The translations under genes were made by a program, and so were the position numbers. From Candidatus Obscuribacterales bacterium (GTDB lineage: Bacteria; Cyanobacteriota; Vampirovibrionia; Obscuribacterales; Obscuribacteraceae), in NCBI GenBank assembly GCA_020054205.1, contig JAGVLS010000008.1, forward strand, positions 1-47,400: 47,400 nt of DNA, written 5' to 3'. This document shows positions 27,012 through 34,962 of this stretch, piece by piece; position 1 is the first letter of the stretch; each line of letters begins with the position of its first letter. Below the pieces are notes generated by a model, which worked only from the letters and a program-made list of their open reading frames with translations, was not told the DNA's origin and ran no database searches.

Positions 27012-27037
27012 GTCAGAAAAATTTCAATTTTTCTGAC
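27012..27037 (+). terminator. Perfect hairpin followed by CTTTTT
   Basis: A 26-nt near-perfect palindrome starting GTCAGAAAAATT and ending AATTTTTCTGAC, with a two-base centre, followed by CTTTTTC. On the plus strand it could terminate the helicase transcript, 318 nt after the stop; on the minus strand the A-run makes it symmetrical. Confidence 0.55.
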
Positions 27038-27146
27038 CTTTTTCACTATGTTTGTAATTCGTGCCATGACGGGGGTCCTTCTGATGAAGTGAATATTTAT
27101 CTCCCACCCCCTGTGTTTATACTATACAGCATAGTTGTAATTTTAA

Positions 27147-27206
27147 TAAGACAGAAAGTGCCAAGTCCACATTTAAATAATGGACTTTCATACACTTCCT
27201 GTCTTA
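27147..27206. repeat. Long imperfect stem-loop, 60 nt
   Basis: TAAGACAG (27147-27154) pairs with CTGTCTTA (27199-27206), and inside it AAGTG pairs with CACTT and AAGTCCA with TGGACTT, around an AT-rich loop. The ends are perfect and the inner mismatches small. It may be a terminator for the gene ending at 27308, a small RNA, or a miniature inverted-repeat element. No second copy was seen in the window. Confidence 0.45.
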
Positions 27207-27307
27207 GGATTTCCCTATTACCTATTTTATTTTGCCATAAATTGTTGACTTAGTTTTGGCAATGACTAGTGTATTTTGATAAGCATGCACCGTGGGAGCC
27301 TGCCTCA

Positions 27308-28105
27308 TCAGTATTGTTCAACCCTTTCAATATAAATCCTTCCATTACCTTGAGCGGTAAGAAGCCATTCCTTTGAACTAAGTGATGCTGCCACTTCCTG
27401 AGCGGTATCAGTTGGAATATCTTCACAATTGACAGCCCGTGTAAGTTCAACACCTGGTTGAAACTCTATACCCGCAATTGCATTAAGACAGCGTTCAATC
27501 AAACGTGCTCTATGAGGAAGATTAACTAGTTGTTTTTGTGTCAATGCTTGTGGCTGAATTGTATGGACAGTCTGCAATACATTTAGCCAGCTATTAGTAA
27601 GGCAATCTGTTAATACATGATTTAAAAATGAAGCACTATCGCCAGTATTAAGATCCCCTAGGTTAATCCTGCGCAATGTATCCAAGACATTTCTTAGCAA
27701 AGCTTCGCCCGCCACAAGATTATTTGCTACTACCAATTCTGTTGTGAAATTACCAGAGTATCTGTTTTCTTCTTTCTTTTGCTTTAACTCTGTCAAGGAA
27801 CGAATCAAAGCAAGCATTGCTTCAAACAGGGGATCTTGCAAATACCACAAATTAAGCATGCTAGAGACATAGGCAGCCCGACGCGTTCTTAGTTCAATAA
27901 CGCCATATTGACTATTGTTCAATCTCTGAGATCTTAGATATGTTTCGTATTCGCTTCCCGCTTGATTTGTTTTTCCGGAAGCTTCTCTTGTTTTTTCATG
28001 AATTGCTTGCAGTGCTAAGTATGACTTAGTTAATTCAGCGAGATCGCTATTGGTATTGTGTTCGATGAATGTAAGAACGGAAGTGTTAAAAGGTTGAGTG
28101 CTCAT
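27308..28105 (-). CDS. Orphan helical protein
   Basis: About 265 residues from the ATG at 28105 (MSTQPFNTSVLTF); the 44 codons upstream in frame read through a hairpin region and look non-coding. The protein is predicted mostly alpha-helical with no signal peptide or membrane segment and no motif I recognise. Only a weak AAAGAT is seen before the start. It follows the orphan gene at 28330 on the same strand, with a terminator-like hairpin between them, so it may have its own promoter. Confidence 0.6.
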   Translation of the reverse strand: MSTQPFNTSVLTFIEHNTNSDLAELTKSYLALQAIHEKTREASGKTNQAGSEYETYLRSQRLNNSQYGVIELRTRRAAYVSSMLNLWYLQDPLFEAMLALIRSLTELKQKKEENRYSGNFTTELVVANNLVAGEALLRNVLDTLRRINLGDLNTGDSASFLNHVLTDCLTNSWLNVLQTVHTIQPQALTQKQLVNLPHRARLIERCLNAIAGIEFQPGVELTRAVNCEDIPTDTAQEVAASLSSKEWLLTAQGNGRIYIERVEQY

Positions 28106-28251
28106 AAATAAAGATCTTTCATATTTTGACCTGAGAATTTTGAAAGCAAGCGCTAAGCCCTCAGGCCTGGCAGTTTGCACTTGCCTTAGTCGGCAGTCGA
28201 GGTTTATAACCTTAACCACCCATAAGTTTTTGTACATTGTGGAAAGAAAGA

Positions 28252-28277
28252 AGGAAGCCAGCGCGCATTGGCTTTCT
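28252..28277 (-). terminator. Terminator-like hairpin between two orphan genes
   Basis: On the minus strand AGAAAGCCA pairs with TGGCTTCCT (one mismatch) around an 8-nt GC-rich loop, followed by TCTTTCTTTCC. It lies 53 nt past the stop of the gene ending at 28330 and probably ends that transcript. Confidence 0.55.
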
Positions 28278-28329
28278 TTCTTGGGAAAGCATTTGCCACT
28301 CGAAATAATGGCGAATGTGAATATAGAAA

Positions 28330-28872
28330 TTATTGAGTTCGAACCGCTGACAGAGCACGAGCTATGAGCAGTGCATTCGTATCTTCTTCCAATGCAGTGC
28401 AGCCACTAGCAGGATAAGCTTTGCCTTTCAATATTGCTGCCGGTCCAATTGGGGAATTAAGACAAACGGTTACGATGAGTACATCTGCCTGCTCAATGAA
28501 TCCATTGTACCTAATGAATTCCCTAAAAGCTGCTTCAGGATCATCTACCGTGCAATGTGTGGCATGAGTAGGATGTCCATAATGAACTTCAAAAGTAGTT
28601 CTGTTATTACGTCCATTTACGTCCGTTACCCCTTCGTGTGGCAATCTCCACTTAGCGATAATCTGTAACGCTACCCGATCACAGTAATTAGTTTCTTTAC
28701 CACGCATAACAGGATCAATATAGATGATTGCCGATCTTCCTTCTGTGTGAGAGAGTGAAAAAATAGGACCGGTTACTTCTGGTCTGGTGTTGAGAAATTC
28801 AGTCACCACTTTTGTAATGGTCGTGAACAATCTTTTGTTGCCTGCTAATACTTCTGCGTCTGTTTTGCTCAT
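28330..28872 (-). CDS. Orphan cytoplasmic protein
   Basis: 180 residues from the ATG at 28872, chosen because GAGGAG lies 8 nt upstream; an ORF start 33 nt earlier would bury that site. The sequence has mixed alpha/beta character, with HYGHPTHATHCTVDDPEAAFREF in the middle and a Gly/Pro-rich PIGPAAILKGKAYPASGCTALEEDTNALLIARAL near the end. No signal peptide or membrane helix. I do not recognise the family. Its 5' leader contains the paired small inverted repeats and nested inverted repeats described separately. Confidence 0.65.
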   Translation of the reverse strand: MSKTDAEVLAGNKRLFTTITKVVTEFLNTRPEVTGPIFSLSHTEGRSAIIYIDPVMRGKETNYCDRVALQIIAKWRLPHEGVTDVNGRNNRTTFEVHYGHPTHATHCTVDDPEAAFREFIRYNGFIEQADVLIVTVCLNSPIGPAAILKGKAYPASGCTALEEDTNALLIARALSAVRTQ

Positions 28873-28892
28873 TATTATTCTCCTCTTTGCTG

Positions 28893-28932
28893 TTGGTTCT
28901 GCCAACTAGCATTGAATTGCTGGTTCTGCCAG
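28893..28932 (-). promoter_or_regulatory. Two tandem small inverted repeats with compensating change
   Basis: TTGG-TTCTG-CCAA (28893-28905) and CTGG-TTCTG-CCAG (28920-28932) repeat with a 27-nt period just upstream of the ribosome binding site of the gene at 28330-28872. The outer base pair changes from T-A to C-G while the symmetry is kept. This suggests either two operator half-turns or two small RNA hairpins. Confidence 0.4.
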
Positions 28933-28948
28933 CTAATTTGAGGTTTAT

Positions 28949-29063
28949 GTCTTCCAAAACAGTCTTCCACCAAATAGCTTCTGCTACTAAATGCGCGCTT
29001 GTTTTAATTAGCAATGACTTGTTTTGGTGGAAATTCCTAAACAAAAAAGGAAATTTGGAAGAC
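28949..29063. repeat. Nested inverted repeats
   Basis: An outer pair GTCTTCCAAA (28949-28958) and TTTGGAAGAC (29054-29063) encloses an inner pair TTCCACCAAA (28965-28974) and TTTGGTGGAA (29023-29032). Both pairs are perfect over 10 bp and can stack into one long hairpin of about 115 nt. The region between pncB and the orphan gene (28873-29234) otherwise has no recognisable gene. Confidence 0.5.
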
Positions 29064-29234
29064 AGTAAAAGATAGTAAATAGATAAGGCTATAAGCAATA
29101 AAAAGAACTATAAAAAACCTCTTTCTGATCGGAAATATATTTATATTGCTTGGCGAGCTTCTGCTAGGGAGCTTCACACAGCTAATGTCAAGAGCGCAAT
29201 ACTCGCGCTGAATGCCTTGGAAATACTGGCTGGC

Positions 29235-30668
29235 TTATGATAAACCACGTTGTTTTAAAGTAAGGTCTGTCTTAAGCTCGTGTAATTTTAAATCTAGTCC
29301 CACTGGATATTGATGTGGATTTAAAAAGCGCTTTATAGTTGGATGAAATTTAGACAATTCTTTTTGTGCATATTCTTTTGTTTCAATAAGTGCTGGTATT
29401 TTATAAACAAATTTGCCAGAGCGATAAATTGGCACAAGTAAGTCACGATATTTAGTGCCAGCAGGAATTATTTTCCTACGTGTCATGTCTAACGGATCAA
29501 CAATTGTGCAGGCTGATTGAGGCGCGTCTGATTCATTAAAGATAGCATCAGCAATAAATTCACCCTTTGCTGATAAAAAACGCCTTACTTGATGAATACC
29601 AGGTAAAGATGTCTTAGCTGCTTGTTCTGAAAGTTTTAATTTATATTGCCAGTCTTTGCCTGGAGATTTTACAGCTGTTAGTTTATAAACACCGTTTAAA
29701 GCTGGTTGATCATAAGCAGTAATTAGTTTTGTGCCAGATATCCAGGCACCCACTTGTGCTCCTTGCGAATTCAAACTTGAAATAATGTGTTCGTCTAAAT
29801 CATTGCTAGCAAAAATAATTGTTTCTTCTAAACCAGCCTCATCTAATAATTTTCTTGCTTCAATACTAAGATAAGCCAAATCACCAGAATCCAAACGTAT
29901 ACCATATAATTTATGTTGTTTTTCTTTCAGCCATTTGCCAACTTCAATGGCATGTTTTACACCAGAAATAGTGTCATACGTATCAACTAAAAAGATACAA
30001 TTATTTGGCATTGCTTGGGCATAGGCTTGAAAGGCAGCCAGCTCTGTATCAAATGACATAATAAAACTATGAGCCATGGTACCTCTGCATGGAACACCAA
30101 ATAATTTTGCTGCTAAAACATTGGAAGTAGCATCTATTCCACCAATATAAGCTGCTCTTGTAGCAGATAAGCTGCCATCAATACCATGAGCACGTCTTAA
30201 GCCAAATTCAAGCAGTGGCTTATCGCCACAAGCATGTTTAATGCGAGCAGCTTTTGTTGCAATTAAAGTTTGGTAATTGAATATGTTTAAGAGCGCCGTT
30301 TCTAACAATTGGCATTGAATCAAATTACCTTTAACTCTCATCATTGGCTCATAAGGAAAAACAACACTTCCTTCAGGTACTGCATCAACATCAAGGGAAA
30401 ATTCCATATTTAGTAAATATTCTAAAAAATCTCTGCTAAATAAAGGATTGTTATCTATGCCTAGAAGTCCAGCAAGAAAGGCAATATCATCATCACCAAA
30501 GCGAAACTGATTTAAAAAATCAATTGCTGATGTAAGTCCTGTTGAGACAGTAAAACCACTTTCAAAAGGACTTTTGCGAAAAAACAATTCAAATACAGCT
30601 TCTTTATTATGGCTGTGAGATTTGAAATAAGCATAAGACATTGTTAGCTGATATAAATCAGTAAGCAA
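29235..30668 (-). CDS. pncB: Nicotinate phosphoribosyltransferase
   Basis: 477 residues. The N-terminal LTDLYQLTM, the LLEFGLRRAHGIDG block (about 160-175), GTMAHSFIMSF and GIRLDSGDLAYLS with the later FASNDLDE are diagnostic of NAPRTase. It converts nicotinate and PRPP to nicotinate mononucleotide in NAD salvage. The start is doubtful: the first in-frame candidate is TTG at 30668, which lies inside the conserved (A)LLTDLYQ block, and there is no Shine-Dalgarno. The frame stays open upstream (NTLYSSSLA), so a rare start codon further upstream is possible. It follows coaE on the same strand at 25 nt. Confidence 0.95.
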   Translation of the reverse strand: MLTDLYQLTMSYAYFKSHSHNKEAVFELFFRKSPFESGFTVSTGLTSAIDFLNQFRFGDDDIAFLAGLLGIDNNPLFSRDFLEYLLNMEFSLDVDAVPEGSVVFPYEPMMRVKGNLIQCQLLETALLNIFNYQTLIATKAARIKHACGDKPLLEFGLRRAHGIDGSLSATRAAYIGGIDATSNVLAAKLFGVPCRGTMAHSFIMSFDTELAAFQAYAQAMPNNCIFLVDTYDTISGVKHAIEVGKWLKEKQHKLYGIRLDSGDLAYLSIEARKLLDEAGLEETIIFASNDLDEHIISSLNSQGAQVGAWISGTKLITAYDQPALNGVYKLTAVKSPGKDWQYKLKLSEQAAKTSLPGIHQVRRFLSAKGEFIADAIFNESDAPQSACTIVDPLDMTRRKIIPAGTKYRDLLVPIYRSGKFVYKIPALIETKEYAQKELSKFHPTIKRFLNPHQYPVGLDLKLHELKTDLTLKQRGLS

Positions 30669-30693
30669 TGCTAGAGAAGAAGAATAAAGTGTA

Positions 30694-31299
30694 TTAGGTG
30701 GATAAATTGTCGATTAACTCCATAACTTGTGCCTTAGTATTTTCTTTTGTACCAGAATTATTGATTATATGATGAGCGCCACGAGCTTTTTCTTCCTGTG
30801 TCCATTGAGCAGCCATACGTTTGTTTATTTGATCATCAGATGAATTGTCTCTTTCTTTCAAACGCTTTTTAATTATATCTTCATCTGCAATTATTACCCA
30901 AGCCTCGTCATATTTATCAGCTAAACCAGCTTCAAATAATAGCGGAATAAGAAAAAAAACAAATTTTTTGTCACCAAGTTTTTCTATTTCGGCTTTACAT
31001 TCACGAGCAACTGCTGGATGTATGATGCTTTCCAGCTCTTTTCTTTTTTCTGGATTTGAAAAGACAATATTAGCTAATTTAGCTCTATCAATAGATCCAT
31101 TTTGCATAACAATATCATTGCCGAAACGATTAATCACATCTTGCCTGGTAGAAGTATTTTCTCTTAGTAAATAATGAACAATTTTGTCTGAGTCGATTAC
31201 GGCATGCCCTAAGTCTTGCAAAATATTTCCTACCAGTGATTTGCCTGAGCCAATAATGCCTGTAATAGCAATTTTTTTAGGGCTGTTATGACTATTCAT
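30694..31299 (-). CDS. coaE: Dephospho-CoA kinase
   Basis: About 201 residues from the ATG at 31299; an upstream start at 31356 adds residues without family similarity. Walker A is GIIGSGKS (near residue 13-20), followed by VIDSDKIVHYLL and the SIIHPAV and FVFFLIPLLFEAG blocks of CoaE. The enzyme phosphorylates dephospho-CoA in the last step of coenzyme A synthesis. Shine-Dalgarno is not visible. Transcription probably continues into pncB, so two cofactor genes form one operon. Confidence 0.94.
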   Translation of the reverse strand: MNSHNSPKKIAITGIIGSGKSLVGNILQDLGHAVIDSDKIVHYLLRENTSTRQDVINRFGNDIVMQNGSIDRAKLANIVFSNPEKRKELESIIHPAVARECKAEIEKLGDKKFVFFLIPLLFEAGLADKYDEAWVIIADEDIIKKRLKERDNSSDDQINKRMAAQWTQEEKARGAHHIINNSGTKENTKAQVMELIDNLST

Positions 31300-31418
31300 G
31301 TTAGGATAAAAATTAAAAAGTACTAGCGATAAACACGCTGCTGGACTTGGTATCATAACCTACAATGGATGTCAATGTGTGATAATTTAGTTAAATATTG
31401 ATTGGGGCATATCTCTAA

Positions 31419-32771
31419 ATGAAAAAATCTTTTGTTCTTCCTTTGGCAATAAGTCTTTCTTGTGTGGCATTCGGCAATTATGCAATTGCTGGTAATGAAG
31501 CTTGGGGTGTTGTAGATAAACAAAAAGCCCCAGCTCATATTCAGCTAGGCGAAGATTATGCAAAACAAGGAGAATGGTCAAAAGCAAAAGAAGAATTTTT
31601 GCAAGCTACAAATGTTGATCCAGAAAATGTAATTGCTTTTTATGATTTAGGTGTTGCCCTTGCTCATTTGGGAGAATTTGCTCAAGCTGCTCAAGCAGAA
31701 AAAAAGGCAATATCCTTAAATGATCAATATGCTCCTGCTTATGTAGAGCTTTCATTTGTATTATCCGAATTGGGTGACAGCCAAGGTGCATTAAGTGCTT
31801 GTCGCAAAGCTCTTGAGATAGATCCAAAGAATGCAGTTGCTAAAAGTAATTTACGAAAAATAAAAGCAAAAAAACAAATTACAAGTTATAAAGGCGAAAT
31901 GAATTTAGCATTATCGCAAAACCAAGCATTACCCAATCAGTCAATTGTTTTGGAAGGAATACAAGCTTTTGATAAAGGTGATTTGTCTCAAGCAAAAGCT
32001 TCTTTTGAAAAGGCTATTGAAATAAACCCCAAGGATGGTGTTGCCCACAATAACTTAGGAGTTGTTCTAGGTGAAATGGGAAATTATGAAGGTGAAATTA
32101 AAGAAGCAAAATTAGCTTTAAGTTTTAATCCTAAAGATGCAAATGCATACATAAATTTGGGTTGGGCGTGTGCCAAATCAAATCAATGGAAAGAAGCTTT
32201 AGTGGCTTACCAAAAAGCTATTGAATTTGATTCATTGTCAGAAAAAGCTTTGATTGGGCAAGCGCTAGCTTTGTACCAAACTGGAAATCACGAAGCAGGA
32301 CTTGCACTATTAAAAGAAACAATGAATCACTGTACAAACAAATCTGCTGTACACGTAGCTTTAGCTAGCATTTTAATTGAATCAAATCGTTTAGATGAAG
32401 CAAAAGTTGAGCTTAAACAAGTAAAAAAGCAAAACGATGTATTAAGTAAAGATTTAATGGAAGTAGAAGCTTGTAATTTGTTAGCTGCAAATAAATGGGA
32501 TGAAGCTACTAAACTATATAAACAACTTGCTGAGAAAGAACCAAATAAATCTGATCACTATATTGTTTTAGGACTATTATTTGCCAAAGTAAATAATCTC
32601 AACGAAGCAATTGCACACTTTCAAAAGGCAATTGAACTGGAGCCAGATAATGCCTTGTCCCATACGGTTTTAAGCCGATCTTTGGCAATGAATGGTAATT
32701 ATGCAGAAGCAGAAAAAGAAGCCCAAAAAGCCCTTGATATCAAAGGAAAGCTAAAATTAGCAGATAAATAA
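31419..32771 (+). CDS. Exported TPR-repeat protein
   Basis: 450 residues with a signal peptide (MKKSFVLPLAISLSCVAFGNYAIA, cleavage after residue 24). The rest is tandem tetratricopeptide repeats, for example AFYDLGVALAHLGEFAQAAQAEKKAISLN, AHNNLGVVLGEMGNYEGE and HYIVLGLLFAKVNNLNEAIAHFQKAIELEP, roughly ten units. TPR solenoids bind protein partners, so this is likely a periplasmic scaffold or assembly factor. No enzymatic domain is present. Divergent from coaE. Only a distant GGGG precedes the ATG. Confidence 0.88.
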   Translation: MKKSFVLPLAISLSCVAFGNYAIAGNEAWGVVDKQKAPAHIQLGEDYAKQGEWSKAKEEFLQATNVDPENVIAFYDLGVALAHLGEFAQAAQAEKKAISLNDQYAPAYVELSFVLSELGDSQGALSACRKALEIDPKNAVAKSNLRKIKAKKQITSYKGEMNLALSQNQALPNQSIVLEGIQAFDKGDLSQAKASFEKAIEINPKDGVAHNNLGVVLGEMGNYEGEIKEAKLALSFNPKDANAYINLGWACAKSNQWKEALVAYQKAIEFDSLSEKALIGQALALYQTGNHEAGLALLKETMNHCTNKSAVHVALASILIESNRLDEAKVELKQVKKQNDVLSKDLMEVEACNLLAANKWDEATKLYKQLAEKEPNKSDHYIVLGLLFAKVNNLNEAIAHFQKAIELEPDNALSHTVLSRSLAMNGNYAEAEKEAQKALDIKGKLKLADK

Positions 32772-32892
32772 ACTCAAGAGTGTTAGATTAAACCATTCTA
32801 TTTATCTAGTAATATTGATAAACTAATAATATAAGTTAAGGAACAAATTTAATTCGAATTCGATTTAAATTTATGAGGGCGTAATTAATAAG

Positions 32893-33936
32893 ATGCGCAA
32901 ATTAGCTTACTTGTTATTATTTAGTTTTGCCTGGGCAAATCATGCGTTTGCTCAAGGAAATCTTGCCTTTCAATTGACAATGCAAGAAGGACTCAAACAA
33001 TATCAAGCTGGGCGATATTTTTTAGCAGTGGATAATTTAAGCAGAGCTGCTAGTATGGATAAAACCAATTCATTGGTTCACTATTATCTTGCTAATGCGC
33101 TTGTTTATACTGGTGAGCACGAAAGAGCTGCCAATGAATATTATGCTTGTTATGTATTGGACCCAAATAGTAAAGTAGCAAGCTATTGTCTTTTAGCATT
33201 AAACGCTTACAAAAAACCTTTAGACAAACGATTAATTGCTAATGAGCATGCCACCATTATTGGTGCAAATAAAAAAACTATAGACAACTTTGTTATTAAT
33301 GCAGACAAAACATCAAGTCCAGATTTAAGCAGGACCTTCACTGTTATTAGGCGACAAGTTTCTTTTGAAAAATCAAAAAATAAAGCCATTGGTGAATCAA
33401 GATCAAAAGTAGCAACCGGTGTTGGTGATGAAGAATCACGAAGAATTTCTGAATCTGCTCAGCTTGAAATAGACAGACTATATGAACCACTTATTTATCC
33501 AGGTCCAAGAGTTAATCCGTTGTTAAATAATCCAGAACTTTTGAAAGCAAGAGCAGATGAAATACGTCGTAATGCTGAAGAGGCGCAAGCTATAGCTAAG
33601 AAAAAAGCACAGACACGGGTCGAGTCTTATAAAGAATGGGTAAAGACAAAAGAAGCAGCCTTAGAAGAAGTAGCAGATAATTTGGAAAATCAATTAGAAG
33701 GAAAGAAAACAAAAAATGGTGTGCAATTACAAACAGTAGGCACGGATTTGTATGTTAGATATTACGGTACTGCCAATAAAAACCAGGCTATTCCAGAAGT
33801 CCGCCCTGCTGTTGCCAGAATTATTGGGCAAAAATTTAATGAAAATGATGAGTTAGAGGCAACATCTAATCTAGGGAACAAAAATAATTTGCTTAAAACT
33901 AATAAGCAAGTAAGCGGTAAAATTTTAGAAAAATAA
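32893..33936 (+). CDS. Exported protein with an N-terminal TPR-like region
   Basis: 347 residues with a signal peptide (MRKLAYLLLFSFAWANHAFA, cleavage after residue 20). Residues about 30-110 look like two or three TPR units (YFLAVDNLSRAASMDKTNSLVHYYLANALVYTGEHERAANEYYACYVLDP). The C-terminal part (about 200-270) is a charged, probably coiled-coil stretch (ADEIRRNAEEAQAIAKKKAQTRVESYKEWVKTKEAALEEVADNLENQ). It lies 120 nt after the other exported TPR protein and may work with it. I do not recognise a named family. Confidence 0.75.
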   Translation: MRKLAYLLLFSFAWANHAFAQGNLAFQLTMQEGLKQYQAGRYFLAVDNLSRAASMDKTNSLVHYYLANALVYTGEHERAANEYYACYVLDPNSKVASYCLLALNAYKKPLDKRLIANEHATIIGANKKTIDNFVINADKTSSPDLSRTFTVIRRQVSFEKSKNKAIGESRSKVATGVGDEESRRISESAQLEIDRLYEPLIYPGPRVNPLLNNPELLKARADEIRRNAEEAQAIAKKKAQTRVESYKEWVKTKEAALEEVADNLENQLEGKKTKNGVQLQTVGTDLYVRYYGTANKNQAIPEVRPAVARIIGQKFNENDELEATSNLGNKNNLLKTNKQVSGKILEK

Positions 33937-33961
33937 TTGTATTGCAAAGAATTAAAAAATA

Positions 33962-33990
33962 TTTTGAGAAACGCATAAATCTGCTATGAT
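33962..33990 (+). promoter_or_regulatory. Sigma-70-type promoter of the structured RNA
   Basis: TTTTGA (33962-33967) and TATGAT (33985-33990) are separated by 17 nt. The expected start near 33997 coincides with the first base of the closing stem of the RNA described next. Confidence 0.55.
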
Positions 33991-33996
33991 TCTTTC

Positions 33997-34202
33997 AGTC
34001 TCGGTCGTAGGATGAAGCTAAGTCAGTTTTGTCCTACAACTAAAGAAAATAAGGGGATCTCACTCGAAACGGGGACGTATACCTATGAAGCTTGAGAAGA
34101 AGGTCAAAGATTTTCAGACAAGAATTAGGAAACGATAACTGTTAGGAAGAACCCCACCTGGGAAAACCGGGTCAAAACAAGCCAGCTCGCTACGGCTGAG
34201 AC
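33997..34202 (+). ncRNA. Probable structured non-coding RNA, about 205 nt, possibly 6S-like
   Basis: GTCTCGGTCGTAG at 33998-34010 pairs with CTACGGCTGAGAC at 34190-34202 over 13 positions with two G-U pairs, closing a 205-nt domain that starts exactly where a promoter predicts. Inside, GTCGTAGGATGAA can alternatively pair with TTTTGTCCTACAAC, and ACCTGGGAAAACCGGGT forms a local hairpin. No long reading frame exists here. Size, closing stem and lack of coding fit 6S RNA, but I did not match a known consensus; tmRNA, RNase P RNA and SRP RNA signatures are absent. It could also be the leader of tsaE, 31 nt downstream. Confidence 0.55.
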
Positions 34203-34233
34203 AAACTATTTACCGAAGATCAAATTAAAAATT

Positions 34234-34731
34234 ATGGAAATCTTTTTGCCTGATACTGATGATACAAGGCAATTAGGCATTAACTTAGCTAAAAGCATAG
34301 CTTATTTACCAAAACAAGTTTTATTAGCACTAGAAGGTCCATTAGGGGTCGGTAAAACAACTTTATTGCAAGGATTAGCTTTTGAGCTCGGCATCAAAGA
34401 AAATGTTGTTAGTCCAACTTTTGTCACTTTAAATGAATATCAATCGGGAAAAATTCCTTTTTATCATTTTGACTTATATCGTTTTGGTGAAAATAATGAA
34501 GATATAAAAGAACAAACCCAATTTTTGGAAATGGAATTGGATGAAATTGCAAATATAAAATGTGTGATTGCTATTGAATGGCCTCAATACTTAGCTCACT
34601 ATTTAAAACAAAAAGACGTATTGTTTTTATCGCTTCAATATGAAAATAATGGTAGAAAAGTAATTTTTTCTGCCAACAACAATTCTTTCCAAGGAGTTCT
34701 TGACAAACTGCAAAATATTTATTTTTGCTAA
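34234..34731 (+). CDS. tsaE: tRNA threonylcarbamoyladenosine biosynthesis ATPase TsaE
   Basis: 165 residues with Walker A GPLGVGKTT (about 35-43), the SPTFVTLNEYQSG block and FYHFDLYR, then IAIEWPQ. All are hallmarks of TsaE (YjeE). The protein works with TsaB and TsaD to make t6A at position 37 of ANN-decoding tRNAs. No strong Shine-Dalgarno is visible; the structured RNA ends 31 nt upstream. A terminator-like hairpin follows at once. Confidence 0.94.
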   Translation: MEIFLPDTDDTRQLGINLAKSIAYLPKQVLLALEGPLGVGKTTLLQGLAFELGIKENVVSPTFVTLNEYQSGKIPFYHFDLYRFGENNEDIKEQTQFLEMELDEIANIKCVIAIEWPQYLAHYLKQKDVLFLSLQYENNGRKVIFSANNNSFQGVLDKLQNIYFC

Positions 34732-34733
34732 GC

Positions 34734-34757
34734 GGGTTTTTTAAATGTTTAAAACCC
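34734..34757 (+). terminator. Hairpin after tsaE
   Basis: GGGTTTT (34734-34740) pairs with AAAACCC (34751-34757), with a further AAA/TTT pairing inside. It begins 2 nt after the tsaE stop codon. No long U-run follows, so strength is uncertain. Confidence 0.5.
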
Positions 34758-34912
34758 AGTCCTAGTAAGGGTTTTAATATTGAAATAGTATGGCATTAAA
34801 GCCAAACTAGAAAAAACTAATAAACATACATATTTATATTGCGTGTTATACTCAGCCAACTGTATGGTACTTGACAGGTTGACACTAAGTTCTAACAACC
34901 AAAGCAAACTTG

Positions 34913-34928
34913 TACCTATATATAGGTA
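34913..34928. promoter_or_regulatory. 16-bp perfect palindrome upstream of topA
   Basis: TACCTATATATAGGTA is a perfect palindrome 35 nt before the topA ATG. Its alternating TA core could be extruded as a cruciform or melt under negative supercoiling, which would suit control of topoisomerase I, or it may be an operator. Two TTGACA hexamers lie at 34871 and 34879, but no -10 box at standard spacing was found. Confidence 0.4.
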
Positions 34929-34962
34929 TGTGGCAGTTAAACAGAGCCGAGGAAAAAAGTAA

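Larger units (their letters stand above)
26695..27307. other. Gene-free region with several hairpins
   Basis: About 610 bases between two convergent genes. Three inverted repeats are listed separately (26941-26966, 27012-27037, 27147-27206). In addition GGGGGT near 27071 faces ACCCCC near 27106. No convincing gene or known RNA family was seen. Such a concentration of hairpins points to terminators for both sides plus perhaps a small RNA or remnant of a mobile sequence. Confidence 0.4.

Noticed and set aside
28799..29098. Minus-strand reading frame through the inverted-repeat region upstream of the orphan gene
   Set aside because: It overlaps the start and leader of the better-supported gene at 28330-28872, follows the repeats rather than a protein-like composition, and has no ribosome binding site.
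29079..29240. Open frame of 54 codons ending over the pncB stop (HTANVKSAILALNALEILAGL at its end)
   Set aside because: No start codon or ribosome binding site, and it sits in a region rich in inverted repeats; it could be a gene remnant but this cannot be supported.
33997..34202. tmRNA, RNase P RNA or SRP RNA
   Set aside because: The diagnostic motifs (tmRNA tag and tRNA-like ends, RNase P P4 helix strands, SRP GGAAGCAGCC-type core) are absent.
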